From: Streptomyces sp. NBC_01351
Lineage (GTDB): Bacteria; Actinomycetota; Actinomycetes; Streptomycetales; Streptomycetaceae
Assembly: GCF_036237315.1 (NCBI RefSeq)
Contig: NZ_CP108356.1
Location: 4,336,501 to 4,400,500 of the forward strand
DNA: 64,000 nucleotides
Reading direction: 5' to 3'
The notes under the pieces were generated by a model. It worked only from the letters and a program-made list of their open reading frames with translations, was not told the origin of the DNA and ran no database searches. Shown piece by piece: positions 18,158-26,471 of the stretch. The translations under genes were made by a program, and so were the position numbers. The stretch's first letter is position 1, and the number at the start of each line of letters is the position of its first letter.

Positions 18158-18251
18158 GACCGTCCTTGTGGACGGCGGTACTTTCGGCCGGGCCGGGTCG
18201 GTACTTCCGCCCGAGGCGGCCGGGGGGTCGCACCGCCCAGACTGGACAGTG

Positions 18252-18321
18252 GCGCCGGTTCCCGTGCCGTGGTCGAACCTCACGTGACCACTCTCCGTTG
18301 CCGAGGCACGGGAACCGGCGC
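18252..18321. terminator. Bidirectional terminator, 17-bp stem with nested hairpin
   Basis: Perfect 17-bp inverted repeat GCGCCGGTTCCCGTGCC (18252-18268) and GGCACGGGAACCGGCGC (18305-18321). The 36-nt interval holds a second stem, GTGGTC (18269-18274) and GACCAC (18286-18291). It lies between the convergent membrane protein and 52-aa genes. Confidence 0.75.
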
Positions 18322-18352
18322 TTCTTCGCGTGCGGCGCTTTCGACGGCGGGC

Positions 18353-18511
18353 CTACGCGGCGGGGTCCGCGGGGGCCTTCTGCGGCTGTTCACTCTCCGA
18401 CGCGACGGGCTCGGCCGGGCGCACTGGCTCGGTCTGTCGGACCGGCGGGGTGAAACGGGCGGCCTCGGCACGGAGCATGGCGTTCAGCGCGGCGTACGGG
18501 TCGATGGGCAT
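18353..18511 (-). CDS. Small conserved-looking protein, 52 aa
   Basis: Reads MPIDPYAALNAMLRAEAAR at its N-terminus, then a Pro/Glu/Ala-rich tail ending DPAA. A GAGG ribosome-binding site lies 7 nt upstream of the ATG, and the strong terminator above follows 32 bp after the stop. Codon usage is typical for the genome. Function unknown; no TM or signal. It is the last gene of a probable minus-strand run after the sortase-like and secreted small-protein genes. Confidence 0.6.
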   Translation of the reverse strand: MPIDPYAALNAMLRAEAARFTPPVRQTEPVRPAEPVASESEQPQKAPADPAA

Positions 18512-18571
18512 GACGGAACCTCACGGTGTGGGGGAGTGCGGGGTGGGGGGCTGCGTCGGGGCTCGGCCCGG

Positions 18572-18910
18572 TCAGCAGCGCAGGACCACGCTCCGCGCCG
18601 CCCCCGCGGACGGCGCCGATCCGGTCGCCCCGCACCCGCGGGCCCCGGCATGTTTCACGTGAAACACCGGAGCCGGCCTCAGCCGTACGCCCGAGATCCC
18701 GCGCGTGGCCGGCCGTACGGCGGCCCGCGCCTCGGGATCGGCGGCCGGATCGGACGGCCCCTCGGTGGGCTCCGTCGGGGCGGTGGAGGCGGGCCGCGAC
18801 TCGGCGGCCATCGCGGCGGCCGGACCGGCGCCGAACACGCACAGCAGCACGACGCAGGCCACGGTCAGGACCTGGGCCAATGCCGTTCGCGCGAGCTGCC
18901 TCCCGTTCAT
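18572..18910 (-). CDS. Small secreted or membrane-anchored protein containing a parS site in its coding sequence
   Basis: 112 aa. Signal-peptide-like N-terminus (ARTALAQVLTVACVVLLCVFGAGPAAAMA) followed by a Thr/Pro/Glu-rich linker and a Gly/Ala/Arg-rich end. No recognised domain. The parS palindrome falls inside it and is translated as FHVKH, which may mean that the real protein is shorter or that the reading is fortuitous. It lies 78 bp downstream of the sortase-like gene on the same strand. Confidence 0.45.
   Translation of the reverse strand: MNGRQLARTALAQVLTVACVVLLCVFGAGPAAAMAAESRPASTAPTEPTEGPSDPAADPEARAAVRPATRGISGVRLRPAPVFHVKHAGARGCGATGSAPSAGAARSVVLRC
18652..18665. other. parS: parS site (second copy)
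   Basis: Perfect GTTTCACGTGAAAC with flanking T and A, identical to the copy 7.1 kb to the left over 16 bp. Two such sites in 64 kb fit the origin-proximal parS cluster of Streptomyces. Confidence 0.92.
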
Positions 18911-18988
18911 GCGAGGGGTGTGCCCCGGCAGCCGGGGCGGCTCCCGGCCGCGCCGCGAGAAGCCCCCGACCGGGGGACGAAGACCCCC

Positions 18989-19660
18989 CTAGCGGGTGCG
19001 GCGCTGCCCCGTCAGCCGGGCCAGCGCGGCGGTCTCGCCGTCGAGCAGCAGCAGTTGGGGCCGCCCGGCCGGGTCCTCGCCTCCGGGGATGTCCGCGGAG
19101 GTGTTCGCAGGTGTGTCCTCGGGTGTGTCCCCGGAGGCCTCGCCGGGGGAGACGCGTACGACGGTGAACACGGCCGTCCGGCCGTCCGCGCGCGGGATCT
19201 CCACGGTCCAGCCCGGCCGCAGTTCGCCGAGGCGGAGCCCCGCTGCAGTGACCACGGCGGTGCCGGTCGTGCCGGGCGTCGGGCCGCCGAGCTCCCAGGA
19301 GGCCGCTGCTCCTGCAGTGCGGGCCAGCGGCAGGTCGACGCGCAGGCTCGGGATGCGCAGCCGCAGGGGCCGGGCGGGCAGGAGCGGGCCGGTGACCGCC
19401 CGCAGCGGCCCGGGGGCACCGTGGGCGGTCCTCGGTGACCGGGCCGCCGCCCCCTTCGCGGGGCGGTGTTCGTCGGAGCGTTCCAGTTGGCGGACGAGGC
19501 GGCGGTGGCCGGACAGGCCCAGGGCCCGCGAGGGCAGGGAGTCGTCGGTGGTCGGGGTCGACGCCGTGGGACGGGCGCCCTCGGTGTTCTGCAACACCCC
19601 GATGCCGGTGGACAGCAGAGTCACCGTCAACGCGGCGACGACCCACTTGGCGCGGGGCAT
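18989..19660 (-). CDS. Class F sortase-like protein lacking the catalytic His and Cys
   Basis: 223 aa with an N-terminal signal anchor (MPRAKWVVAALTVTLLSTGIG). The middle matches actinobacterial class F sortases: LRIPSLRVDLPLA, then TGTAVVTAAGLRLGELRPGWTVEIPRADGRTAVF (shown split). In active enzymes the segment after GTAV reads like GHvD and the C-terminal strand ends TCgG. Here those positions read VTAAG and LLLLDGE, so neither catalytic His nor Cys is present. GGAGG 7 nt before ATG 19660 fixes the start. Likely a non-catalytic structural relative. Confidence 0.7.
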   Translation of the reverse strand: MPRAKWVVAALTVTLLSTGIGVLQNTEGARPTASTPTTDDSLPSRALGLSGHRRLVRQLERSDEHRPAKGAAARSPRTAHGAPGPLRAVTGPLLPARPLRLRIPSLRVDLPLARTAGAAASWELGGPTPGTTGTAVVTAAGLRLGELRPGWTVEIPRADGRTAVFTVVRVSPGEASGDTPEDTPANTSADIPGGEDPAGRPQLLLLDGETAALARLTGQRRTR

Positions 19661-20031
19661 GGCGATCCCTCCTGTCCGGCCCGGGGGCCGGGTCATATGA
19701 GCAGTGGACACCTCCTCTGCCCATCCGCACCCTGTGAAACACCGGATGGTGACGGCGCGTCACGGGTGCGAGGCGCCGGAACGCGGGCGTCTTCGCAGAT
19801 GGCGGCCGGTCCGCCCGTCGGGACGGGCGGCGAGGGGCGTACGCCCGAACGGGTGAGATGCAGGCAGGGGCCTTCGGGCGTGTCGGGGCGGCGGCACGTT
19901 CTGCCACATGCGAAAACCTGTCAAACAAGGTCACGGGGAACGTTGTTGACGTGAGTTGCGGGGCTCCGTCCACCCCCTTTGCCTTGAGCCATGAATGATC
20001 CTTTTGCATATGCCCTTGCCATGGGCGTGCC
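19661..20031. other. Intergenic region, 371 bp
   Basis: Separates the sortase-like gene from the 3' end of the KAS III gene. No ORF with protein-like character was found. It should hold the promoter of the sortase-like gene; no convincing -35/-10 pair or hairpin was recognised. Confidence 0.4.
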
Positions 20032-21104
20032 TCAACTCGGGCCGGAGGCAGGCAGCGATGAAGGCACCGCCGAAGGCAGTGACGGCAGAGCCGGAGCAGC
20101 GGCCCGGATGAGGTACCCGGCGGAGACCGGCGGGAGGGTGATCGCGGTGGTCGGCGTCGTCGGCTGGAGGGCCGAGAGCCGCCGCAGCAGCCGCGCACCC
20201 AGCTCCGGGCCGACCGCCTCGGCCAGTACCGCGGTCGGGGTGGGCCGCGCGTGCACCCAGCCGATGCGGCGCAGCCCCGACCAGTCCGCTTCCTCGCCGG
20301 CATCGGCCAGGGCGCGGGCGCCAATTCCGGGCCGTTGAGGCCGAACGCGGAGAGTTCCGCGGAGCCGGGGAAGCCCGGCGGGTGCGCGGCGCCGCCGCCC
20401 GGGTAATGGATGAGCGGATCGCTGAATCCCGGCTCGCCGCCGAATTCGAGGGAATCGCGCGAATAGAAGCCGACCCCGTCGAAATCCTCGTCCCGCTCCA
20501 GGACGAGCGCGGTGGCGGCGTCGGAGAACAGCGCCCCGGAGCACCACAGGGTGTGCGCGAAGGGGTGCTCGCCGTTCTCACCGCCGTAGGAGGCGATGAT
20601 CCCGTTGTCGTCGATGCCGATCGGGCTGGCCGCGTTGTAGGTGACGACGAGGGCCCGCTTGGCGTCCGTCCGGGCCAGGTGCGCGGCCACCCGCGACAGG
20701 CCGCCGCAGCCGGCGCCGAGCTGGAACGGGGGCACGCTGTCGGGGATGCGGAGGCGTCGCAGCAGGTTGAAGGCGTCCTGGTCGAGCATGATCTCGTACG
20801 GCGTGCAGGTCGCGACGAAGACGGCGTCGATGTCGTCGGGCTCGGCGTGGGCGGAGCGCAGCGCCTGTTGGGCCACGGTGACGACGGCGTCGAGCGCCCC
20901 GAACCGCTCCCGGTCCCAGCTCTTGGAGACGACCCCGAGTATCCGCTCGACGTCTTCGCCCCGGAGCTCCTCGCCGAGGCGGCGGCGGTGCGGGATGTGG
21001 GCGAGCCGGGCCCAGTCGTCCACGGAGATGATCTCGCCGATCTGGGCTCCGATTCCGGAAATCCGGTACGGAAAGTCGTACGCGTGGGTCGTCGCGGAAG
21101 TCAT
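20032..21104 (-). pseudogene. 3-oxoacyl-ACP synthase III (KAS III)-like, frameshifted
   Basis: The N-terminal ~265 residues read in one frame: a FabH-like fold with PFQLGAGCGGLSRVA, carrying the active-site Cys (C133). At about 20311-20325 similarity jumps to another minus frame that continues ALADAGEEADWSGLRRIGWV and ends at 20032. Adding one G near GAATTGGCGCCC would restore a smooth ELAARALADAGEE. The C-terminal part has WVHARPTP, a plausible catalytic His, but PTTPTTAIT where KAS III has GNTSAAS, so the Asn seems absent even after correction. It is either a genuine single-base pseudogene or a sequencing error in a KAS III-like acyltransferase. Confidence 0.72.
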
Positions 21105-21178
21105 GTTTCTCCGGTCCGTCGATTTCGATGGGGACGGATTCAGGGAACACCAGGGCGCGGACCGGAAGAAGGAAATGC

Positions 21179-23230
21179 GTGACCGGAATGGTGAAAGCGT
21201 TGAACGGTGGCGACGGCGACGGCGGCGGTAGCGGTAGCGGTAGCGGTGGTAACGGCGGAGGTGCGGGGGCCGGTGGGCGCCGGCGGCGGCCGCCGAACGA
21301 CAGGCTGGCGGCGCTGCTGGCCGAGGCGGGGTGCACGGGCGCGGAACTCGCCCGGAGCGTCAACGCCCTCGGGACCCTCCAGGGGCTCGCCCTGCGCTAC
21401 GACCGCACCGCGGTGGCGCACTGGCTGTCGGGGACCCGGCCGCGGCCACCCGTTCCGACGCTGATCGCGGCGGCGCTGACCGACCGGTGCGGGCGGCTGG
21501 TCACCCTGGAGGAAGCGGGCCTCGCGGAGCCCGCGCCGGCAGGCGGCCGGGGGGCGGGGCCCGGGGCGGTACCGGCGGGCGGCTCCGCGGCCGGCCGGGC
21601 GGACGGCGCCGCCCCCGGTTCCCCGGCCGTCGCCGCCTTCCCCGGTGCCCACTCCGACTCCCACTCCGAGGGGTTGCGGCGGCTGGCCGTCCAGACCCTC
21701 GCGGACACCGACCCGCGCACCCGTCCCGGGCTGCTGCGCAACCCGTACCAGCCGGGACCGGTCGAGGCCTGGCGCCCCGCGCCGGCGCCCCCTGGCCCCG
21801 GCCCGCTGCCCGGCACCTCGGTCGCGCAGCTCGCGGCCCGCCGCCAACTCGCGGGGCACGCGGAGCAACTGCGCGCCCTCGTCCACAGCTTCGCCGGGCT
21901 CTACCTCACGCACGGCGGCGTACACACCCGCGCCGCCCTGGCCGCCTGGCTGGCCCAGGACGCGGGCGCCTTCGCCGCACGCTTCGTACTCGCCCCGGCG
22001 GACCGCGCCCCGCGGGGCGGCGGGGCCTTCCCGGCGGGTTCCGCCGCGCGGGGCCGGGGCGGCCCGGTGCTCCCTGCGGATGCCGCCGCGGGCCCGGGTG
22101 GGCCGGTCGCCCCGGGCGCCCGGGGCGGGGCCGCGGCCGCTCGGGACGCCGCCCGGGGTCTCGGCGGCACGGTCCCGCCGGCGGGTTCCGCCACGGGCCC
22201 GGGTGGGCCCGTCGCCCCAGGCGCCCGGGGCGGGCCCGCGGCAGGGACGGACGCCGTCCGGGGCCGGGGCGGCCCGGTGCCGCCGGCGGGCTCCGCCGTG
22301 CGCCCGGGTGGGCCCGTCGCCCCGGGGGCCCGGGGCGGGGCCGCGGCCACGGCCGCTCGGGACGCCGCGCGGGGTCTTGCCGGCCCGGTCCCGCCGACGG
22401 GTTCCGACGCGCACGGAGCCGGCGGCGGTCACGGAGCCGGTCCCGGCGGCCTGGCGGGCGCCGTCGGGTCGGCCGCGCAGTGGTCCGATGCGCGGGAGGT
22501 GCTGTGCTGCTACGCCCAACTCGCGCACCTGCTGGCCGACATGACGGCCGACGCAGGCCACCACGGGCTCGCGCAGGAGTACCACGTCATATCCCTCGGG
22601 CTGGCCCGGCAGGCCGGGGACCGGCGGATGTACGCGATCACCCTGCGGGCCATGAGCGCGCACGCGGGCCGGCTCGGGCAGCCCGCGCACGCGGTCCGGC
22701 TGGCCCTGCTCGCCGTGGACACCGCCCCCGGCGACGGGGACCCGGCCGTACGGGCCTACCTCCTCGCCCAGCGCGCGGCGGCCCGCGCCCACGCCGGGGA
22801 ACGCGCAGCCGCACTCGCCGATCTGGCGGCCGCCGACGAACTGCTGACCCCGGCCCCGCAGGACCCGGGCCCCTTCGACTCGTACGGCAGGGCCGACCTC
22901 GCCTTCGCCCGGGCCAGGACCCACCTCGCGCTCGGCGAGTACTCGGCCGCCGCCGACGCCCTGGAACAGTCCCTGCGCGCCCGGCCGCCCGGCCACCACC
23001 GGCCCACCGCGCTCACACACGCGCTGCTCGCGGAGACCGTCCTGCGGCTCGGCCACCTCACCGGCGCCTGCGAGCACTGGCAGGCCTTCCTCACCGCGCT
23101 CCCCGCCGTGCACTCCCGTGCGGCCAGGGAGGCCCTCGGGCGGCTGCTGCGCGACCTCACCCCGTACCGGCACGTCCGCGAGGCGGTCCCGACCCTGGCC
23201 ATGGCGAGGGCCTTCGCGGAGCGCCTCTGA
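21179..23230 (+). CDS. NsdA-like regulator: HTH-like N-terminus, repeat linker, TPR-like C-terminus
   Basis: 683 aa. After a Gly/Ser-rich start, residues about 40-115 (RLAALLAEAGCTGAELARSV; DRTAVAHWLSGTRPRPPVP; VTLEEAGL) match the N-terminal domain of Streptomyces NsdA/NsdB-type regulators, which repress sporulation and antibiotic production. The C-terminal ~240 residues are helical repeats (LLADMTADAGHHGLAQEYHV). Between them, about residues 275-415, is a Gly/Ala/Pro-rich array of ~37-aa units (RGRGGPVPPAGSAVRPGGPV). GTG 21179 has GAAGGA 5-6 nt upstream. It is divergent from the KAS III gene. Confidence 0.75.
   Translation: MTGMVKALNGGDGDGGGSGSGSGGNGGGAGAGGRRRRPPNDRLAALLAEAGCTGAELARSVNALGTLQGLALRYDRTAVAHWLSGTRPRPPVPTLIAAALTDRCGRLVTLEEAGLAEPAPAGGRGAGPGAVPAGGSAAGRADGAAPGSPAVAAFPGAHSDSHSEGLRRLAVQTLADTDPRTRPGLLRNPYQPGPVEAWRPAPAPPGPGPLPGTSVAQLAARRQLAGHAEQLRALVHSFAGLYLTHGGVHTRAALAAWLAQDAGAFAARFVLAPADRAPRGGGAFPAGSAARGRGGPVLPADAAAGPGGPVAPGARGGAAAARDAARGLGGTVPPAGSATGPGGPVAPGARGGPAAGTDAVRGRGGPVPPAGSAVRPGGPVAPGARGGAAATAARDAARGLAGPVPPTGSDAHGAGGGHGAGPGGLAGAVGSAAQWSDAREVLCCYAQLAHLLADMTADAGHHGLAQEYHVISLGLARQAGDRRMYAITLRAMSAHAGRLGQPAHAVRLALLAVDTAPGDGDPAVRAYLLAQRAAARAHAGERAAALADLAAADELLTPAPQDPGPFDSYGRADLAFARARTHLALGEYSAAADALEQSLRARPPGHHRPTALTHALLAETVLRLGHLTGACEHWQAFLTALPAVHSRAAREALGRLLRDLTPYRHVREAVPTLAMARAFAERL
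22010..22420. repeat. In-frame tandem repeats within the NsdA-like gene
   Basis: About four imperfect units of roughly 110 bp encode variants of GGPVPPAGSAxxPGGPVAPG followed by ARGGAAA. Local GC is extreme. This is an expanded linker absent from typical NsdA-like proteins as far as I can recall. Confidence 0.75.
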
Positions 23231-23350
23231 GCCGCTCCGAGCCCCGGGGACGGCTCAGGGACGCCTCAGGGACGGACCGGGGACGGATCGGGGACGGATC
23301 CGGGACGGGCCCTGATGGCCGGGCCCGTCCGCGTCCGTAGCGTCGTGGAC

Positions 23351-24916
23351 ATGTCGAAGAGCGGGAAGAACCAGGGGAACGACAAGCGCCGGATGCCCCG
23401 GTGGAAGCGGGTGTCGCTGATCCTCGGCGCGGTCGCCGGGGTCTTCGTCCTCACCATCGGCTCCCTGTTCACCTGGCTCTACACCGGAGCCAAGCTGTCC
23501 ACCGTCGGGGCCGTGGACTTCACCAACGCCCTCCGCGTGCCGCCCCTCGCCCCGTCCACCGTCGAGGCGGACGGGACACGGGTCTTCGACCTGCGGATGC
23601 AGGCGGGGCAGACGGAGTTCACACCGGGTGCCCCGACCCCGACCTGGGGGTTCAACGGCAGCTGCCTCGGACCCACCCTGCGCGCGGCGAAGGGCGAGAA
23701 GGTGCGGGTGAGGATAGCCAACGGGCTCTCGGAGGAGTCCACGGTCCACTGGCACGGCATGCACCTGCCCGCCGCGATGGACGGCGGGCCGCACCAGATG
23801 GTGCCGGCGGGCGGCAGTTGGGCGCCGGAGTGGACCGTCGACCAGCCGGCCGCCACCCTCTGGTACCACCCGCACCCGCACGGCGCGACCGAGACGCACG
23901 TCCAGCGGGGCCTCGCGGGCCTGTTCCTCCTCGACGACGCGGAGAGCCGGGCGCTCGACCTGCCCGACCGGTACGGGATCGACGACGTGCCCGTCATCGT
24001 CCAGGACGTACGGTTCGACGGCGATGCCCGCTTCGACCACGACCACAAGCTGATGCGCAACGTCGGTTTCCTCGGCGACCGGACGATGGTCAACGGCACC
24101 CTGGACCCGTACTTCACCGTCGGCGACGAGCTGGTCCGGCTGCGGCTGCTGAACGCCTCCACCGCCCGCGTGTACACCTTCGGCTTCGACGACGGACGCG
24201 AGTTCCGGCAGATCGCCTCCGACGGCGGCCTCCTCGAAGCCCCGCACACCACCGACCGGCTGCGGCTGTCCCCGGGGGAGCGCGCGGAGGTCGTCGTACG
24301 GATGCAGCCGGGCGAGCGGACCGTCCTGCGCTCCCACCCCCTGGACGCCGGACTGGACTTCTGGAACCAGCGGTTCGGGGGCGGCGACGACTCCTTCGAC
24401 GTGATGGAGCTCCGCGCGGCCCCCACCCTGCGCCCCTCGCCGGACGTCCCGTCGGCGCTGACCCGCCTCGCGCTCCCCACGGGGGAGGACTCGGCCCGCA
24501 GCCGGTTCTTCGAGCTCAAGCTGTCCGGGATCAACGGCCGGAAGATGGACATGGCCCGGGTGGACGAGACGGTCACCCGCGGCACCGCCGAGACCTGGAC
24601 GCTCCGCAACCAGGACGGGATGCCGCACAACTTCCACGTCCACGACGTGCAGTTCCGGATCCTCGACATCGACGGGAAGGCCCCGCCACCGCCGCTGCGG
24701 GGCCCGAAGGACACCGTGTTCATCCCGTCCGGTTCGACGGTCCGCATCGCGATGCGCTTCGACGGCCCCGCGGACCCGGACGTCCCGTACATGTACCACT
24801 GCCACCTGCTGTACCACGAGGACCAGGGCATGATGGGCCAGTTCGTGGTCGTGGACCCGGGCGCCACCGCAGGCACCCCCAAACCGCCCGCCTCGGGCGG
24901 CTCACATCAGCACTAG
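23351..24916 (+). CDS. Multicopper oxidase (CueO/bilirubin oxidase type)
   Basis: 521 aa. An N-terminal signal anchor follows a basic stretch (RWKRVSLILGAVAGVFVLTIG, about 20-40). Copper motifs: HWHG (133-136), HPHPHG (173-178), HNFHVH, and C-terminal YHCHLLYHEDQGMM, supplying type 1, 2 and 3 copper ligands; the axial Met is present. Predicted to oxidise Cu(I), metals or phenolics outside the membrane while reducing O2 to water. The start ATG lacks a clear Shine-Dalgarno. It is not beside a recognisable copper chaperone or CsoR gene. Confidence 0.92.
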   Translation: MSKSGKNQGNDKRRMPRWKRVSLILGAVAGVFVLTIGSLFTWLYTGAKLSTVGAVDFTNALRVPPLAPSTVEADGTRVFDLRMQAGQTEFTPGAPTPTWGFNGSCLGPTLRAAKGEKVRVRIANGLSEESTVHWHGMHLPAAMDGGPHQMVPAGGSWAPEWTVDQPAATLWYHPHPHGATETHVQRGLAGLFLLDDAESRALDLPDRYGIDDVPVIVQDVRFDGDARFDHDHKLMRNVGFLGDRTMVNGTLDPYFTVGDELVRLRLLNASTARVYTFGFDDGREFRQIASDGGLLEAPHTTDRLRLSPGERAEVVVRMQPGERTVLRSHPLDAGLDFWNQRFGGGDDSFDVMELRAAPTLRPSPDVPSALTRLALPTGEDSARSRFFELKLSGINGRKMDMARVDETVTRGTAETWTLRNQDGMPHNFHVHDVQFRILDIDGKAPPPPLRGPKDTVFIPSGSTVRIAMRFDGPADPDVPYMYHCHLLYHEDQGMMGQFVVVDPGATAGTPKPPASGGSHQH

Positions 24917-24979
24917 CGCGTCCAGAGCCCCTACCAGGGGTTCGGGATCACGCCGCAGGATCCCGCCGGCCCCGCAGGC

Positions 24980-25225
24980 TCAGGTCAGGACCAGCGCCGC
25001 CGCCCCCGCGCCCATCGCCACCGCGGCCAGGTGGATGGCCGGGTGGCCGTAGTCGCCCGACCAGAGGTGGCGGGCCAGGCCGCCGAGGGCGGCCAGGGAG
25101 GCGATGACGCCGATCTGGCCGAACAGCGTGACGGCGGTGAAGGGGGCCAGGAGCAGCAGGAGCGAGTTCAGCCAGAACGGGGCGGCGCCCGTCCATCCTC
25201 GCCATTCCCTGATCGCCGTCGGCAT
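24980..25225 (-). CDS. Small membrane protein, 81 aa
   Basis: Three hydrophobic stretches: FWLNSLLLLLAPFTAVTLFG, IGVIASLAALGGLA and AIHLAAVAMGAGAAALVLT. No family recognised. It lies just downstream of cbtA on the same strand (40 bp), so it may be the third gene of the cobalamin-controlled transport operon. No strong RBS was seen. Confidence 0.5.
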   Translation of the reverse strand: MPTAIREWRGWTGAAPFWLNSLLLLLAPFTAVTLFGQIGVIASLAALGGLARHLWSGDYGHPAIHLAAVAMGAGAAALVLT

Positions 25226-25265
25226 GTACTACCGGCCCCCTCGATGTGGAGTTGTCGTCAGATCG

Positions 25266-26024
25266 TCAACTCGTGGGCTGCAAAGCCTCCTTGGGTGCGA
25301 CCGGCGGCACAAGGGCGCGTTCGGCAAGAAAACCGAAGGCGAGGCCGAAAGTCGTCCACAGTGCGGTCTGGATGGCCAGCGACGCGAGGCGGAAGTCCCA
25401 GATGAGCGCGGCCGGGAAGTCCGCCGGGACCTCGTTGATGCCGGGCAGGACGGCGTACGAGATTCCGACGAGCAGGACGAAGCCCAGGCCGCCGACGGCC
25501 GAGGCGTTCCAGTTGCCGAGCTTCGGCGCGAGTCGCCGGCCGAGGATCAGCGCACCCGCCGCGAGCAGCGCGCTCAGGGCGATCATCAGGAGGTAGAGGG
25601 CGGTCCGCCGGGCGGCCGTGTCGGGGTCGCCGACGGCCGGCGGGTTGGCCGGGTACTTGAAGAACGGCACCAGGGTGACGGTGACGAACAGACCCGCGGT
25701 GACCAGCGCCGCCGTGGCCCGCGGGCCGAAGCGGCCGATGCGGCCCAAGGCGTAGCAGAAGACGAGCGCGGCGATGCCGCCGAGCGCGACCCCGTAGAAC
25801 AGGACGCCGGTGCCGAGGCCGGCCGTCGCCTGGAGGACCCGGCTGACCGGGGCCTCCTCGCCGTGGTCGTGGCCGCCCACGGCGGCGCCGGCCTCCTCGA
25901 TGGCGATGGCCGCGTCGACCTTGGACTCGCCGAGCAGGTACGCGACGAGGAAGGCGGCCACGCCGGCGAGGACACCGGCCAGCATGCCCCGGACCAGCAG
26001 GATGCGGGGGGAGACAGTGTTCAT
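25266..26024 (-). CDS. cbtA: CbtA family cobalt transporter subunit
   Basis: 252 aa, five to seven predicted TM segments. Features of CbtA: an N-terminal TM (ILLVRGMLAGVLAGVAAFLVAYLLGE), a His-rich loop GGHDHGEEAPVSR, then FYGVALGGIAALVFCYALGR and PFFKYPANPPAVGDPDT, the most diagnostic block. CbtAB systems are predicted cobalt importers feeding cobalamin synthesis. Located 45 bp after cbtB and under the same cobalamin riboswitch. Confidence 0.9.
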   Translation of the reverse strand: MNTVSPRILLVRGMLAGVLAGVAAFLVAYLLGESKVDAAIAIEEAGAAVGGHDHGEEAPVSRVLQATAGLGTGVLFYGVALGGIAALVFCYALGRIGRFGPRATAALVTAGLFVTVTLVPFFKYPANPPAVGDPDTAARRTALYLLMIALSALLAAGALILGRRLAPKLGNWNASAVGGLGFVLLVGISYAVLPGINEVPADFPAALIWDFRLASLAIQTALWTTFGLAFGFLAERALVPPVAPKEALQPTS

Positions 26025-26068
26025 GTGTGTTTGCGTTCCCTTGCGGAGAGCGGGATCAGGCAGGGGAA

Positions 26069-26281
26069 TCAGTGGCAGGGGAAGCCGAGCAGGTGGCGGC
26101 CGTCGTGCAGCCACTCGTGGACGGTCTCGCCCTCGAAGATGGCGGTGGCGCCCTGCTCGATGCCGACGAAGTACAGCAGGACCAGCGTGAGGACGGCGAC
26201 GAAGGCGGCCCAGGGGGCGAGCGCGGAGAGTGAGATCGGGGCGACGGCGGGAGCCGTCGTGGGCACGGCGGAGTGGGCCAT
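26069..26281 (-). CDS. cbtB: CbtB family cobalt transporter subunit
   Basis: 70 aa with one TM (LAPWAAFVAVLTLVLLYFVG) and the conserved histidine-rich tail HEWLHDGRHLLGFPCH that is the CbtB signature and probable metal ligand. GGAGG 9 nt before ATG 26281. First gene after the cobalamin riboswitch; cbtA follows directly. Confidence 0.9.
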   Translation of the reverse strand: MAHSAVPTTAPAVAPISLSALAPWAAFVAVLTLVLLYFVGIEQGATAIFEGETVHEWLHDGRHLLGFPCH

Positions 26282-26321
26282 GGCTGAAACCTCCAGAGGG
26301 AACACGCGTCCCGGTCAGTGG

Positions 26322-26412
26322 TGCTCGCGACGACGGTGGCGGGTCTGACTTACCTCCCCCTCCGGGAGGATTCACAGTGGCGCGACCGTGCCGGATTCTC
26401 ACCGATGCTTCC
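26322..26412 (-). promoter_or_regulatory. Cobalamin (B12) riboswitch upstream of cbtB
   Basis: On the minus strand, GGTGAGAATCCGGC, then GCGCCACTGTGA (the GCCACTG core), and AGTCAGACCCGCCACC (B12 box) occur in the order and spacing of cobalamin riboswitches. The element ends about 40 nt before the cbtB start. Binding of adenosyl- or hydroxocobalamin would shut off cobalt uptake. Confidence 0.87.
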
Positions 26413-26471
26413 GTCGTACCGTCGTCATGTAGTTATGTCGTCCGAGACCGTACCGCGCTTACGCTCCCCTT

